DNA of 64,000 nt from Allorhizobium ampelinum S4 (GTDB lineage Bacteria; Pseudomonadota; Alphaproteobacteria; Rhizobiales; Rhizobiaceae), in NCBI RefSeq assembly GCF_000016285.1, contig NC_011989.1, positions 2,359,001 through 2,423,000 of the forward strand, given 5' to 3'. Of this stretch, positions 25,732-37,042 are shown piece by piece; the stretch's first letter is position 1, and every line of letters starts with the position of its first letter. The position numbers were made by a program, and so were the translations under genes. A model generated the notes under the pieces. It made no database searches. It had not been told where the DNA came from and saw only the letters and a list, made by a program, of their open reading frames with translations.

Positions 25732-27561
25732 TCAAGCCGCCCGATCACGCCGCCCCGTCGTGACCCCGCCTTGCCTGTCAGCCAGAAGAAAGCGGTCGAC
25801 GAGCTTTTTCAACCCTTCGGCACTGTCGCTCATCGTGTGAGCTGTGCCGCTACAGGCATTGGCCAGATCTGCATTTTCATGGGTCATCTGGTCCATTTGC
25901 CGGACCATGTCGGTCATGTCCTTGAGGCTGGCGGATTGTGATGCGGAGCTGTCGGCTATCGCCTCAATGCCGACGGCGATCCCCGTGATCCGGTTCTGGA
26001 TTTCGCTTAAGGATTGCCCGGTTCGCCGGACCAGTTCGACACCCTGCGTAACCTCCGCGCTGGAAGTCGATATCAAGGCGTCAATTTCCTTGGCGGCATT
26101 GGCAGAGCGCTGCGCCAGATCGCGGACCTCTTGCGCCACGACGGCAAAGCCCTTGCCCGCTTCTCCGGCCCGGGCTGCCTCCACGCCGGCATTCAAGGCC
26201 AGCAAATTGGTCTGGAAGGCAATTTCATCGATAACGCCGGTGATTGAGGCAATCTTGCCTGAGGCATCCTCGATTCGAGACATAGCCGCCACCGCCTGCT
26301 GCACCACGGTGGCCGAACGCTCCACGGCACCACGCACCTCAATCGTCTGGCCCTTCGTTTCGGCACTCCGCGACGAATTGACATCAACATTGCCGCTGAT
26401 CTGGCTGATCGCCGAAGCGGCTTGCTTCAGGGCCACAGACTGGCTTTCCGTTCTCTCGGCAATCGAGGTCACCTGGTTGTAGAGATCAGCGGAGTTGGCT
26501 TTTACATGTTCCACCTTGCCCAGGATATCCGCAACGGTCGACTGGAACAGTCCGAGAGACTTGTTGAGATTGACCCGGAGCGGTTCGAAATCATCGGCAA
26601 AAGGATGATCGAGCGTCATACGCAAATCGAATTGCGCCAGCCGCTCCAACGCCGCGCCGAGATCGTCAACGACGTGCTTGAGCGCCTTAGCCTGCACAGC
26701 CTGCTCTGCCAATCGCTCCGTCCCTTGCTGCAAGTCGGCTTCGGCGCGCATACGTTCGGCTTCGCGCATCCGCCGCCGCTCGATGGCGGCTTCGCGCAGC
26801 ACGGCACCGGCTCTCGCCATTTTTCCGACTTCGTCATGCCGGTTCAGGAACGGCACGGTCAGATCGAAATTCCCCTCCGCAAGCACTGTCATGAACCGCT
26901 GGAAGTCCTGCATCGGCCCGATGGCGGAGCGGCGGAAAGCATAGAGGCCGACGCAGAGAACGAGGATGGAAACCGCCGTCGCCGTGCCGGCAAGCACCTG
27001 CCAGGTCATGGATTTCGACGCTGCATCGTGTTCCACGGTCTGCAAATCTTCATTGGAGGCCTGCACCAGCTTTTCTACCGCGGCCTTTTGCGCCAGAAAC
27101 AGCGTACGCAGCTTCACCAGACTTTGCCCGGCATCGGCAGCGCGATCCGCTTTCAAGGCCGGAAGCAGAACTGTTTCCACTTCCCGCCAAAAGATGGCGC
27201 TTGCGGGTTCCACCTCATTGCGCAGCAGAGTGTCCAGTGCCTTCGGCAGCGTCACGCCGTGCCAGAACGCAATACGCGTGTCAAAGCTTACCCGCAGCCG
27301 CGCCAGCTCCTCGGCATTGGCCTGAAGCCTTTGCGGCGCGGCGCCTGCATCCACTGCCGCCACATAGGCCTCGATGACGAAAAGCGGCGGCGGCAGGATA
27401 TCGGCGATCATGTCCTTGGCATACACAATCCGCTCATAGACCGGCCCATTCACCTTCAGTGTCACCAAGGCATAAAACATAATGCCACTGGACAGTAAAA
27501 GCCCGAGAAATAGGCTGGCTCCGAAAAGCGCAAGGCTGCGGGAAAGGCTCAATCGTGCCAT
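25732..27561 (-). CDS. Methyl-accepting chemotaxis protein
   Basis: A chemoreceptor of 609 residues. N-terminal helix [23 protein letters not shown], a periplasmic domain of about 150 residues, a second helix [25 protein letters not shown], and the signalling domain with [34 protein letters not shown]. It ends [15 protein letters not shown] without the WEEF-type pentapeptide of the other receptor. GGAG lies nine bases upstream. It stands alone, without che genes. Confidence 0.93.
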   Translation of the reverse strand: MARLSLSRSLALFGASLFLGLLLSSGIMFYALVTLKVNGPVYERIVYAKDMIADILPPPLFVIEAYVAAVDAGAAPQRLQANAEELARLRVSFDTRIAFWHGVTLPKALDTLLRNEVEPASAIFWREVETVLLPALKADRAADAGQSLVKLRTLFLAQKAAVEKLVQASNEDLQTVEHDAASKSMTWQVLAGTATAVSILVLCVGLYAFRRSAIGPMQDFQRFMTVLAEGNFDLTVPFLNRHDEVGKMARAGAVLREAAIERRRMREAERMRAEADLQQGTERLAEQAVQAKALKHVVDDLGAALERLAQFDLRMTLDHPFADDFEPLRVNLNKSLGLFQSTVADILGKVEHVKANSADLYNQVTSIAERTESQSVALKQAASAISQISGNVDVNSSRSAETKGQTIEVRGAVERSATVVQQAVAAMSRIEDASGKIASITGVIDEIAFQTNLLALNAGVEAARAGEAGKGFAVVAQEVRDLAQRSANAAKEIDALISTSSAEVTQGVELVRRTGQSLSEIQNRITGIAVGIEAIADSSASQSASLKDMTDMVRQMDQMTHENADLANACSGTAHTMSDSAEGLKKLVDRFLLADRQGGVTTGRRDRAA

Positions 27562-27751
27562 GCTGTCTTACTCCATCAATAGCCAAGCGAGGACATTTGC
27601 CGTCTGTGCAATCGAGATGATTGAGCGAATACGAACGCTAATATACCCGTTAGTTTTCGAGGATAGTTGTTTAAATATTGCTAATAAATGTGCAGTTTAA
27701 ATTGTAGATCGAAGAGAAAAACGCCTTTTCGTATCGATACCTCCGGATGTC

Positions 27752-27780
27752 TTGACATGCGTCATGTCGTGCGGGACAAT
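27752..27780 (+). promoter_or_regulatory. Strong sigma-70-like promoter with embedded palindrome
   Basis: TTGACA and GACAAT are separated by 17 bases. The spacer overlaps a perfect palindrome, GACATG-CGT-CATGTC (27754-27768), a plausible repressor site. Transcription would start near 27787, about 170 bases upstream of the GNAT gene. The 398-base gap from the second mcp start also holds the structured leader at 27787-27919. Confidence 0.5.
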
Positions 27781-27786
27781 TCATCA

Positions 27787-27919
27787 CATGATCGCAAATC
27801 GCTCGACCCATCTGATGACCGTCCTCACCACCGTTCCGCAGGGAACGTGGGGCCGTCGTCACATCGTCATGATGTAAAAGCGATCATCCCACAAACCCTG
27901 CCGAGTAGAGCAGGGTTTT
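27787..27919 (+). ncRNA. Candidate structured leader or small RNA upstream of the GNAT gene
   Basis: TGATCGC (27789-27795) pairs with GCGATCA (27880-27886) to close a domain that contains the hairpin CGTTCC-GCAG-GGAACG (27832-27847). A terminator-like stem follows, AAACCCTGC with GCAGGGTTT and four T (27893-27919). With the promoter at 27752 this makes an RNA of about 130 nt that stops, or can be read through, 40 bases before the GNAT start. It matches no riboswitch class I know. Confidence 0.4.
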
Positions 27920-27959
27920 GAAAGCACCGCTGCTCCCTCGCATCACTTGGAGACCAGCC

Positions 27960-28565
27960 GTGCCGGACAATTCCTCTCTCGCACCACCCGCCTCGCCCGT
28001 TGCAGCAAACGCCCCTCTTACTGCAAATGCCCCTCTGGCCACACACGTCCCTGTGGCAGCAAACGCAAGATGGCCGGATGGGCTGCTTATTCGCGCTCAA
28101 TCCCCTGATGATGCCGCCGACATTGCCGCCCTGCAAAGCCTGCCTGGCGTCCGCGCCGGTACGCTGCGCCTGCCCTATCCGGCGGAACAGGATGTCCGCA
28201 AATATATCGAAAACCGCCAGGCGAACGGTGTATCGCTGGTCGCCGTGATGGATGATATCGTGGTTGGCAATGCCGGTTTCATGCAGGGCATCGGTCGCCG
28301 CAGCCACACGGCCAGTCTCGGCATCGGCGTTCACGATGCCTATCAGGGGCGCGGCATTGGCCGGGCGCTGGTGAGCGAGCTGGTGGCGATTGCCGAGGAC
28401 TGGCTTAACATTCGTCGCCTAGAGCTGACGGTCTTTACCGACAATGCCGCCGCCATTGCCCTTTACGAACGCCTCGGCTTCATCCGTGAAGGCACGCACC
28501 GCGCCTTTGCCTTCCGGGCTGGCGCCTTTGTCGATGCCTATGCCATGGCGCGAGTGCGGGTTTAA
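27960..28565 (+). CDS. GNAT family N-acetyltransferase with N-terminal six-residue repeats
   Basis: An acetyl-CoA-dependent acetyltransferase of 201 residues. Start at GTG 27960, which has GGAG seven bases upstream; no ATG is near. Residues about 13-36 are four six-residue units (AANAPL, TANAPL, ATHVPV, AANARW), then the GNAT domain: LLIRAQSPDDAADIAAL, DDIVVGNAGFMQG, LGIGVHDAYQGRGIGRALV (CoA loop) and NAAAIALYERLGFIREG. The layout resembles RimJ/RimL or PhnO-like small-molecule or protein acetyltransferases; the substrate is unknown. Possibly controlled by the leader upstream. Confidence 0.87.
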   Translation: MPDNSSLAPPASPVAANAPLTANAPLATHVPVAANARWPDGLLIRAQSPDDAADIAALQSLPGVRAGTLRLPYPAEQDVRKYIENRQANGVSLVAVMDDIVVGNAGFMQGIGRRSHTASLGIGVHDAYQGRGIGRALVSELVAIAEDWLNIRRLELTVFTDNAAAIALYERLGFIREGTHRAFAFRAGAFVDAYAMARVRV

Positions 28566-28741
28566 ACGAGCAGGTGACGGGGGGCCGCGCCCACCCCTCT
28601 TCACCATTTCACCCCTTTTTCCACCGTCCCCCTGTACTTTCCGTGGTTTGGAGGGTAGGAACAGCCCAAACATGCCCGCAATCGGCGGGCGTCGTGCTTT
28701 TTGGCGCGACCTGAAGACAGACATTTCGAGAGATGACCCCC

Positions 28742-30763
28742 ATGACCGATTATGACGGCATCGTCCCGGCGATTGCCGAGGCCTTGCGCAAACGTGGCTA
28801 CGCCACCCTCACCCCCGTTCAGCAAGCGATGATCGATACCGATCTCGAAGGTAGGGATGCGCTGGTTTCGGCCCAGACAGGCTCCGGCAAGACAGTGGCT
28901 TTCGGCCTGGCGCTGGCTCCGACCCTGCTGGGTAGCGAAAACCGTTTCGGTCGGGCCGTCAAGCCTTTGGCGCTGTGCATTGCGCCAACCCGCGAGCTGG
29001 CCTTGCAGGTGCAGCGCGAGCTGGAATGGCTCTATGAAAACACTGGAGCGATTTTTGCCACCTGCGTCGGCGGCATGGACATCCGCAACGAGCGTCGGGC
29101 GCTGGAGCGGGGCGCCCATATCATCGTCGGCACACCTGGTCGTTTGCGCGACCACATTACCCGCCGGGCGCTCGACCTCTCCGGCCTGCGCGCCGTGGTG
29201 ATGGACGAGGCTGACGAAATGCTGGATCTCGGCTTCCGCGAGGATCTGGAATTCATCCTGAAAGAATCGCCGGACGAGCGCCGCACCCTGATGTTCTCGG
29301 CCACCGTGCCGCGCTCCATCGCCGATCTGGCCCGCAGCTATCAGCGCGATGCTAAGCGGATCGAGACGGTTTCCGAACAGAAGCAGCATATCGATATCGA
29401 ATATCGCGCCATGCTGACCGTGCCTGCCGACAAGGAAAACGCGATCATCAACGCGCTGCGCTTTTATGAAGCCCGCAACGCCATCGTGTTCTGTTCCACC
29501 CGCGCCAATGTCAACCATCTGACCGCCCGCCTGCACAATCGCGGCTTTTCCGTCGTGGCCCTGTCAGGCGAACTTTCGCAGAGCGAGCGCACCCATGCGC
29601 TGCAAGCCATGCGCGATGGCCGCGCCCGTGTATGCGTCGCGACAGACGTTGCAGCCCGCGGCATTGATCTCCCCGGCCTGGAACTGGTTATCCATGCCGA
29701 CCTGCCGACCAATTCCGAAACCCTGTTGCACCGCTCTGGCCGCACAGGCCGCGCCGGCAACAAGGGCGTTTCGGCACTGATTGTACCGATGAGTCAGCGC
29801 CGCAAGGCCGAACGTATTCTGGGCGGTGCCAATGTCCAGGCCGCCTGGGTCAAGCCGCCTTCCGCCGATGAAGTGATTGCCCGCGACGATGAGCGCCTGC
29901 TGGCCGATCCGGTGTTCAGCGAGGCCATCAGCGAGGAAGAAGCCGCCACCATCGCCCGGTTGCTCGAGGCGCATGGCGCAGACAAGATCACGGCTGCCTA
30001 TCTGCGCGCCTATCGCAGCACCCGGTCTGCCCCGGAAGACCTGATGGAGGTCAAGATCCAGGCGGAACGTCCCCGCCGCGAGAATGACACCTATGAGCCC
30101 AACACCCCGTCGCGTCCGCGCAGCGAGTTTGGCCCCAGCGTCTGGTTCTCGCTGTCCGTTGGCCGCCGCCAGAGCGCGGAGCCGCGTTGGCTGATTCCGA
30201 TGCTGTGCCGCAACGGCAATATCACCAAGAACGAAATCGGCGCGATCAAGATGCAGCCGGAAGAGACCTTCGTGGAGATCGCCCAGGCCAATCTCGAGCA
30301 GTTCCTGACGGCTCTTGGCCCCAACAAGACGCTGGAACGCGGCATTATCGTCAAGCAATTGCCTGGCATGCCCGACTTCAACGCGCCGCCAAAGGAGCGC
30401 GCAGCCCGTCCGCCACGCGACGATAGCGACTTTGCCGAACGCAAGCCCCGCGCTGCCCAAGGCGACAAGAAGCCCTATGCCGCCAAGGCCGAAGCCACCG
30501 AGCGCCGCCCCTACAAGGACGACCTGGCCAAGGCCGATGACGATGTTTGGGGCAATCCGAAGCCTGCGTCTTCCTTCAAGAAAAAATCCAATGCCGCTGG
30601 CGACAGCCGCAGCTGGGACAAGCCCAAGGCCGATTGGGCGGGCAAGAGCGATAAGCCCGCTTATGCAGGCAAGGGCGAGAAGCCCGCTTATGCAGGAAAG
30701 CCAAAGGGCAAGTTCGAAGGCCCGGCTGGCGGTGCCAAGAAAAGCTTCAAGCCGAAAGGCTGA
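28742..30763 (+). CDS. DEAD-box ATP-dependent RNA helicase
   Basis: An RNA helicase of 673 residues. The Q motif region (GYATLTPVQQAMI) is followed by AQTGSGKT (motif I), PTRELA, GTPGR, DEAD, SAT, RGIDLPG and HRSGRTGRAG. After the two helicase domains, PRWLIPMLCRNGNITKNEIG and ETFVEIAQANLEQF match the DbpA-type RNA-binding domain. A basic, repetitive tail follows (for example two KPAYAGKGE/KPAYAGKPK units). It probably acts in ribosome assembly or RNA turnover, like CsdA/DeaD and DbpA. Start 28742 gives MTDYDG; 28733 is possible. A strong terminator follows. Confidence 0.92.
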   Translation: MTDYDGIVPAIAEALRKRGYATLTPVQQAMIDTDLEGRDALVSAQTGSGKTVAFGLALAPTLLGSENRFGRAVKPLALCIAPTRELALQVQRELEWLYENTGAIFATCVGGMDIRNERRALERGAHIIVGTPGRLRDHITRRALDLSGLRAVVMDEADEMLDLGFREDLEFILKESPDERRTLMFSATVPRSIADLARSYQRDAKRIETVSEQKQHIDIEYRAMLTVPADKENAIINALRFYEARNAIVFCSTRANVNHLTARLHNRGFSVVALSGELSQSERTHALQAMRDGRARVCVATDVAARGIDLPGLELVIHADLPTNSETLLHRSGRTGRAGNKGVSALIVPMSQRRKAERILGGANVQAAWVKPPSADEVIARDDERLLADPVFSEAISEEEAATIARLLEAHGADKITAAYLRAYRSTRSAPEDLMEVKIQAERPRRENDTYEPNTPSRPRSEFGPSVWFSLSVGRRQSAEPRWLIPMLCRNGNITKNEIGAIKMQPEETFVEIAQANLEQFLTALGPNKTLERGIIVKQLPGMPDFNAPPKERAARPPRDDSDFAERKPRAAQGDKKPYAAKAEATERRPYKDDLAKADDDVWGNPKPASSFKKKSNAAGDSRSWDKPKADWAGKSDKPAYAGKGEKPAYAGKPKGKFEGPAGGAKKSFKPKG

Positions 30764-30787
30764 TTATTACCCGCCATTTTGATAGAT

Positions 30788-30844
30788 CAGCAGCCCGGAA
30801 ATCACACCTGATTTCCGGGCTGCTGCGTTGAAGGCTTTTTTTTT
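30788..30844 (+). terminator. Rho-independent terminator of the DEAD-box gene
   Basis: A perfect 17-bp stem (CAGCAGCCCGGAAATCA with its complement) around CACC, then a nine-T run a few bases later. It lies about 25 bases after the helicase stop. Confidence 0.85.
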
Positions 30845-30915
30845 CGAGAACCGCACCCAAGTGCGAGATCAGATATTACAACCAAAAATAGTTTATCCTT
30901 TGCGTCCATCAAGAG

Positions 30916-30944
30916 TTGACGGGGAATTTTAGAAACTTCATGAT
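30916..30944 (+). promoter_or_regulatory. Candidate promoter of the amine oxidase gene
   Basis: TTGACG and CATGAT lie 17 bases apart, about 180 bases before the start at 31126. The -10 match is weak. Nothing else was recognised in the 281 bases between the terminator and the gene. Confidence 0.3.
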
Positions 30945-31125
30945 TGCGCCCGAAGGTTGCAAATTTGTGCTGCCTGCTTGACGCAGAGCGCAGGAGAACC
31001 CTCGAAATTTCACAGAAAATCTCATTCTCCTTTCTATGAAGGAAGGGGCTCTTTTTCCGATCGAGCCGACCTTGATCATGACGTTCCCGGCCGCTCGCCA
31101 CCCTCTCTTCAATGACAGGATTGCG

Positions 31126-32976
31126 ATGTCTTACTCGATTTCCCGCCGCACGCTGCTGCGCGGCATGACAGCCCTGGCCGGTTCTTTTGCGGCTCCGTCT
31201 CTCGTCACCGGATTTGGCAGCGCCCAGGCGGCCTACCGAACCAGCAAACCCAACCTGCCAACAGGGTTTGGCAAAGGCAAAAGCGTGGCCATCCTGGGCG
31301 CGGGTGTTGCCGGGCTGACAGCCGCCCTGACGCTGGCACGCAGCGGCTTTTCCGTTCAGATCTTTGAGGCCGACAACCGCTATGGCGGTCGCAGCCTCAC
31401 GGTGCGCCCGACAAACGAGCACTACAAGAGCTGGTGGTTCAAGAATTATCCTGGCACGCAGGAATTTTCCGAGATGTATGTGGACCGCTATCAGGAGACA
31501 GCGGACAGCCCGGCACCTGACCTGCAAATTTGCCAGTTCATGGACGACGCCTGGGCCGCGAAGAAATATGCTGGCAAGCCAGTCGAGCTTTACCTGAATG
31601 CCGGGCCGGGCCGCATTCCTTCAAACCATGTCAATCTCATCGCCCTTTGCCAGGAAATCGGCGTGTCGCTGGAGCCTTACTTCTTCCAGTCGATGTCCAA
31701 CCTGATGCAGAGCAAAGAGTTCAACAACGGCGCGCCGGTATCCTTCGCCCAGGCCACATTCAGCCTCTATAGTGAAATGGCGGCGATGATGTACAAGGTG
31801 ACGAAAGAAGGCGTGCTTTTGCAGGGCGATACCAATGCCGTGACCCGCGAGAAGCTCAAGGATCTCTACCGTGTTTTCGGGGACCTGACAGGCACCGGCG
31901 AGATCCAGACAACGACCCGGCTCGGCTTCAGCCATCTGCCCGGCGGCTGGCGCGATGCGCCAAAGACGCGGGATGCCATCGGGCTCGAAAAGATCCTCGA
32001 TTCGGGCTTCGTTGGCGATCCCACGGCCAATCCGGAATTGACGCCCGGCTCCTTCCTGTTCAACAGTTTCAACACGGATTGGCAGCCAACCTTGATGCAG
32101 CCGGTTGGCGGCATGGACCGGATCTGGCAACAATTGCTGCTTCAGGATGTTCCGACCACGGCCCTATGGAAAAAGGGCAGCAAACCTCGGCACCCCAAAC
32201 TCGGCCATCTGGTGCAGCTCAAGACCAAAGCGTCGAAGATCGCCTCCGCTGGGGAAAAAGTGGTCGTGACCTATGAAACGGCTGGCCGGAAAGCCGAACA
32301 GGCCCAGTTCGATTTTTGCATTTCCACCATGGCGCCTTCCCTGCTCAACACCATCATTGGCGATTACCCGGTCCCGCCCGACTTCCGCAAGGGCCTCGAA
32401 GCCTTTTCCAAGACCGGAAACTGGAATGATAAGACCCCCAATCTCTGGACGCCCGCCATCAAGGTTGGTTGGCAGGGCAAGGATCGTTTCTGGGAAACGG
32501 ACAGTGAAATCTATGGCGGTATTTCCTGGACAACGGATATTATCGGCCAGATCTGGTACCCTTCCGAGGATTTCACCGCCCATACCGGCGTGCTGACCGG
32601 TGCCTATAACCGTGGACCGCTGGCGGTAGACTACGCAAAGCTGAACAATACCCAGCGCGTCGAAACCGCCCGCCAGGGGCTTGGCCTGCTGCATCCGGGA
32701 AAGACCGACCAAGTCTATCGCGGCGTCTCCATTGCCTGGCAATATATGCCACACCAGGTCGGCGGCTGGGCTTCTGATACGGCGACGACAGACGAAAAAG
32801 CCTATCAGCAGATCACCACCTTCGAGAAGAACGGCCGCTTCTTCTGCGCGGGCGATACCTGGAGCTACCTGCCCGGCTGGCAGGAAGGCTCCGTCACGTC
32901 AGCCTATTGCGCGGTCAACGCCATCGCCCGGACCATGGACCCGGCCAAATACAGCGACTGCGCCTGCTTCCAATGA
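31126..32976 (+). CDS. Tat-exported flavin amine oxidase family protein
   Basis: An FAD enzyme of 616 residues. The N-terminus SRRTLLRGMTALAGSFAAPS is a twin-arginine signal ending near AQA. The dinucleotide-binding VAILGAGVAGLTAALTLARSG follows, then IFEADNRYGGRS, which is the amine-oxidase GGR motif. The C-terminal FFCAGDTWSYLPGWQEGSVTSA closes the FAD site. It would act in the periplasm on an amine or amino acid. Substrate unknown, and monoamine, L-amino-acid and tryptophan-type oxidases are all possible. The ATG at 31126 has AGGA five bases upstream; the open frame back to 31036 is ignored. Confidence 0.87.
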   Translation: MSYSISRRTLLRGMTALAGSFAAPSLVTGFGSAQAAYRTSKPNLPTGFGKGKSVAILGAGVAGLTAALTLARSGFSVQIFEADNRYGGRSLTVRPTNEHYKSWWFKNYPGTQEFSEMYVDRYQETADSPAPDLQICQFMDDAWAAKKYAGKPVELYLNAGPGRIPSNHVNLIALCQEIGVSLEPYFFQSMSNLMQSKEFNNGAPVSFAQATFSLYSEMAAMMYKVTKEGVLLQGDTNAVTREKLKDLYRVFGDLTGTGEIQTTTRLGFSHLPGGWRDAPKTRDAIGLEKILDSGFVGDPTANPELTPGSFLFNSFNTDWQPTLMQPVGGMDRIWQQLLLQDVPTTALWKKGSKPRHPKLGHLVQLKTKASKIASAGEKVVVTYETAGRKAEQAQFDFCISTMAPSLLNTIIGDYPVPPDFRKGLEAFSKTGNWNDKTPNLWTPAIKVGWQGKDRFWETDSEIYGGISWTTDIIGQIWYPSEDFTAHTGVLTGAYNRGPLAVDYAKLNNTQRVETARQGLGLLHPGKTDQVYRGVSIAWQYMPHQVGGWASDTATTDEKAYQQITTFEKNGRFFCAGDTWSYLPGWQEGSVTSAYCAVNAIARTMDPAKYSDCACFQ

Positions 32977-32983
32977 ACCGATC

Positions 32984-33015
32984 GCCGCCGGGACCTGTGT
33001 TCCCGGCGGCCTTTC
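32984..33015 (+). terminator. Terminator-like hairpin after the amine oxidase gene
   Basis: GCCGCCGGGA and TCCCGGCGGC form a perfect 10-bp stem with a seven-base loop, then CTTTC. It starts eight bases after the stop. Confidence 0.6.
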
Positions 33016-33090
33016 AAACAACGGTTCCTTGTTCCGGCAACCTTGCCTCCAAAACAAAAACGCTTGCGGCAAATAGCACATGCCAATAAA

Positions 33091-33105
33091 GTTGCATCAT
33101 GCAAC
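33091..33105. promoter_or_regulatory. Palindromic operator, probable MarR site
   Basis: GTTGCAT-C-ATGCAAC is a perfect 7-1-7 palindrome centred 23 bases before the MarR-GNAT start. MarR-family dimers bind palindromes of this size and often repress their own gene. The assignment is by position and symmetry. Confidence 0.55.
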
Positions 33106-33120
33106 CAATATGGAACTGGT

Positions 33121-34062
33121 ATGATGCAAGACCATTCACAAGTCGAAGCTATTCGCGCCTCATCACGCCAGCTGGTTCGTGAACTCGGCTTTATGGGAGG
33201 AGATTTTGCTGGAACGGATCTTCCGCCCTCGGCGGTGCATGCCTTGATAGAGATTGATGCGTGTCCTGATATCACCGCCCGCGACCTCGGCCATCGTCTT
33301 CGCCTTGAGAAGTCAAGCGTCAGCCGGATGCTCCGCAGGCTTATTTCATCGGGCGATCTGTTGGAAGAGGTGGATAAGGACGATTCCCGGATCAAGCGGT
33401 TGCGCTTGAGCGAGAATGGGCAGAAGCGAACCGAAACCATTCATGCGTTTGCGCGCCATCAGGTTTCAAATGCATTGAACCGATTGAGACCCCACGAAAA
33501 TCTCATGGTTCTTGATGGGCTTCGCCTGTATGTTCAGGCTCTTGCCAATCGGGGCGACGCGACCGCACCCGAAATTGAAATTGCCCAAGGCTACAGACCG
33601 GGTCTCATTGCCCGCATCACGCAGATGCATGCGCTCTACTATGCACGATTGGCAGGCTTCGGACTCCATTTCGAATGCGTTGTCGCAACTGGCCTCGCCG
33701 ACTTTTGCACTCGTCTGGGAAACTCGAAAAATTCCATCTGGCTTGCCATGCGAGCGGGTGAAATCGTCGGCTCCATCGCAATCGATGGCGAGGACCTGGG
33801 AGCCAAGACAGCCCATCTGCGATGGTTCATCATCGATGACGGCATGCGCGGTGGAGGCGTCGGGCGTCAATTGCTCTCCGCCGCCCTCGCCTTTGCGGAT
33901 GAGAAAGGCTTTGAAGAAACGCATCTTTGGACGTTCAGCGGCCTGACGGCGGCGCGACATCTTTACGAAAGCCACGGTTTTGCTTGCGTCGAGGAACGCA
34001 CTGGCAATCAGTGGGGAAGCGAAGTGCTGGAACAGAGATTTGTCAGGCCCCGGCCTTCCTAG
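33121..34062 (+). CDS. MarR-family regulator fused to a GNAT acetyltransferase
   Basis: A protein of 313 residues. About 1-145 is a MarR winged helix: ITARDLGHRLRLEKSSVSRMLRRLISSGDLLEEVDKDDSRIKRLRLSENGQ. About 165-313 is a GNAT domain with LRWFIIDDGMRGGGVGRQLLSAALAFA (CoA loop) and ARHLYESHGFACVEE. Such MarR-GNAT fusions are known in rhizobia; their effectors are mostly unknown. The ATG at 33121 is followed by another at 33124, and the ribosome site is weak. The palindrome at 33091 suggests autoregulation. The stop codon is the first part of repeat copy B. Confidence 0.88.
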   Translation: MMQDHSQVEAIRASSRQLVRELGFMGGDFAGTDLPPSAVHALIEIDACPDITARDLGHRLRLEKSSVSRMLRRLISSGDLLEEVDKDDSRIKRLRLSENGQKRTETIHAFARHQVSNALNRLRPHENLMVLDGLRLYVQALANRGDATAPEIEIAQGYRPGLIARITQMHALYYARLAGFGLHFECVVATGLADFCTRLGNSKNSIWLAMRAGEIVGSIAIDGEDLGAKTAHLRWFIIDDGMRGGGVGRQLLSAALAFADEKGFEETHLWTFSGLTAARHLYESHGFACVEERTGNQWGSEVLEQRFVRPRPS

Positions 34063-34160
34063 AGTTTGCCTTAGGAAAAGTGGAACCCGGTTTTCCCGAA
34101 AAGACAAACGAAAACAAAAAACGAGAGTCTGTCAGGTTTCATTTGAACCTGACAGACTTT
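34060..34160 (+). repeat. Two-hairpin repeat, copy B
   Basis: Begins at the TAG stop of the MarR-GNAT gene. First hairpin GGAAAA/TTTTCC (34074-34096), A-rich linker, then a perfect 13-bp hairpin (arms 34126-34138 and 34146-34158) followed by TTTG. About 80% or more identical to copy C over roughly 100 bases by eye alignment. Confidence 0.75.
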
Positions 34161-34234
34161 GTATACTGGCAGAGCAGGAATCGGCTTTGCATCCAGATCT
34201 GGATACCATCAGGGATGATAGACTTCCTTTCAGC

Positions 34235-34573
34235 TTACTTGGCTCCGAAAACAAACTTACCAAGTCTGCAAAGATCGGCCTTGGTCATCAAGTCATAATA
34301 GCCAGAATCCTGCTCCATCTCGCCCAGCACACCATATTTGCAGGTGCCATCGTTAGGGACAGAGACAACCCGGCTCTGGCCCTTGCCAAGGCTGTGGCCG
34401 TTCAAGACCTCCACCTTACCGCCCTTGCCGTCCAGAGAACGGAAGGTCAATCGGACAATCGCCGACTGGGTTTTGTTGACGAACAGAAAACGATGGCTGC
34501 CGGAAGCAGCAGAAACCGTCGAGGCCATAGCCATAGCAGCCACGCCAAACACCAAACCTGTCAATAAACGCAT
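34235..34573 (-). CDS. Small secreted hypothetical protein
   Basis: A protein of 112 residues with a signal peptide (LLTGLVFGVAAMAMASTVSAAS). The mature domain, about 90 residues, has HRFLFVNKTQSAIVRLTFRSLD, a two-Cys pattern (TCKYGVLGEME ... ADLCRLGKF) and may form a small beta-sandwich with a disulfide. No family recognised. GGGGA lies upstream of the ATG. It is convergent with the MarR-GNAT gene. Confidence 0.75.
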   Translation of the reverse strand: MRLLTGLVFGVAAMAMASTVSAASGSHRFLFVNKTQSAIVRLTFRSLDGKGGKVEVLNGHSLGKGQSRVVSVPNDGTCKYGVLGEMEQDSGYYDLMTKADLCRLGKFVFGAK

Positions 34574-34739
34574 AATGTCCCCACAATAAACATGCCTTCG
34601 TAAAACCGTCGGGCGGCGTTACAAGCCGGCATGATAAGATCAAAACCTCAAGACGCCCCGTCCCGATACCCCTCGGCGGAAGCAACCCTGGCACAGATTT
34701 TCTGTGTGCATTGAGAGACATGCACCCGGACAAAGGACA

Positions 34740-34780
34740 TTGCAACAGGCCCGGTGGAGCAATTTTGGGGCCTGTTGCAA
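34740..34780 (-). terminator. Strong hairpin after ligA
   Basis: TTGCAACAGGCCC and GGGCCTGTTGCAA form a perfect 13-bp stem with a 15-base loop, about 40 bases after the ligA stop. The right arm also lies in a perfect CCTGTTGCAACAGG palindrome. The minus strand after it is ATGTCCTTTG, so the T-run is poor. Confidence 0.5.
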
Positions 34781-34821
34781 CAGGGTAAATACCCTATCCC
34801 AGCAAGCCGGGAGGGTCAGCG

Positions 34822-37032
<2,211 letters not shown>

Positions 37033-37042
37033 TTAAAAACTC

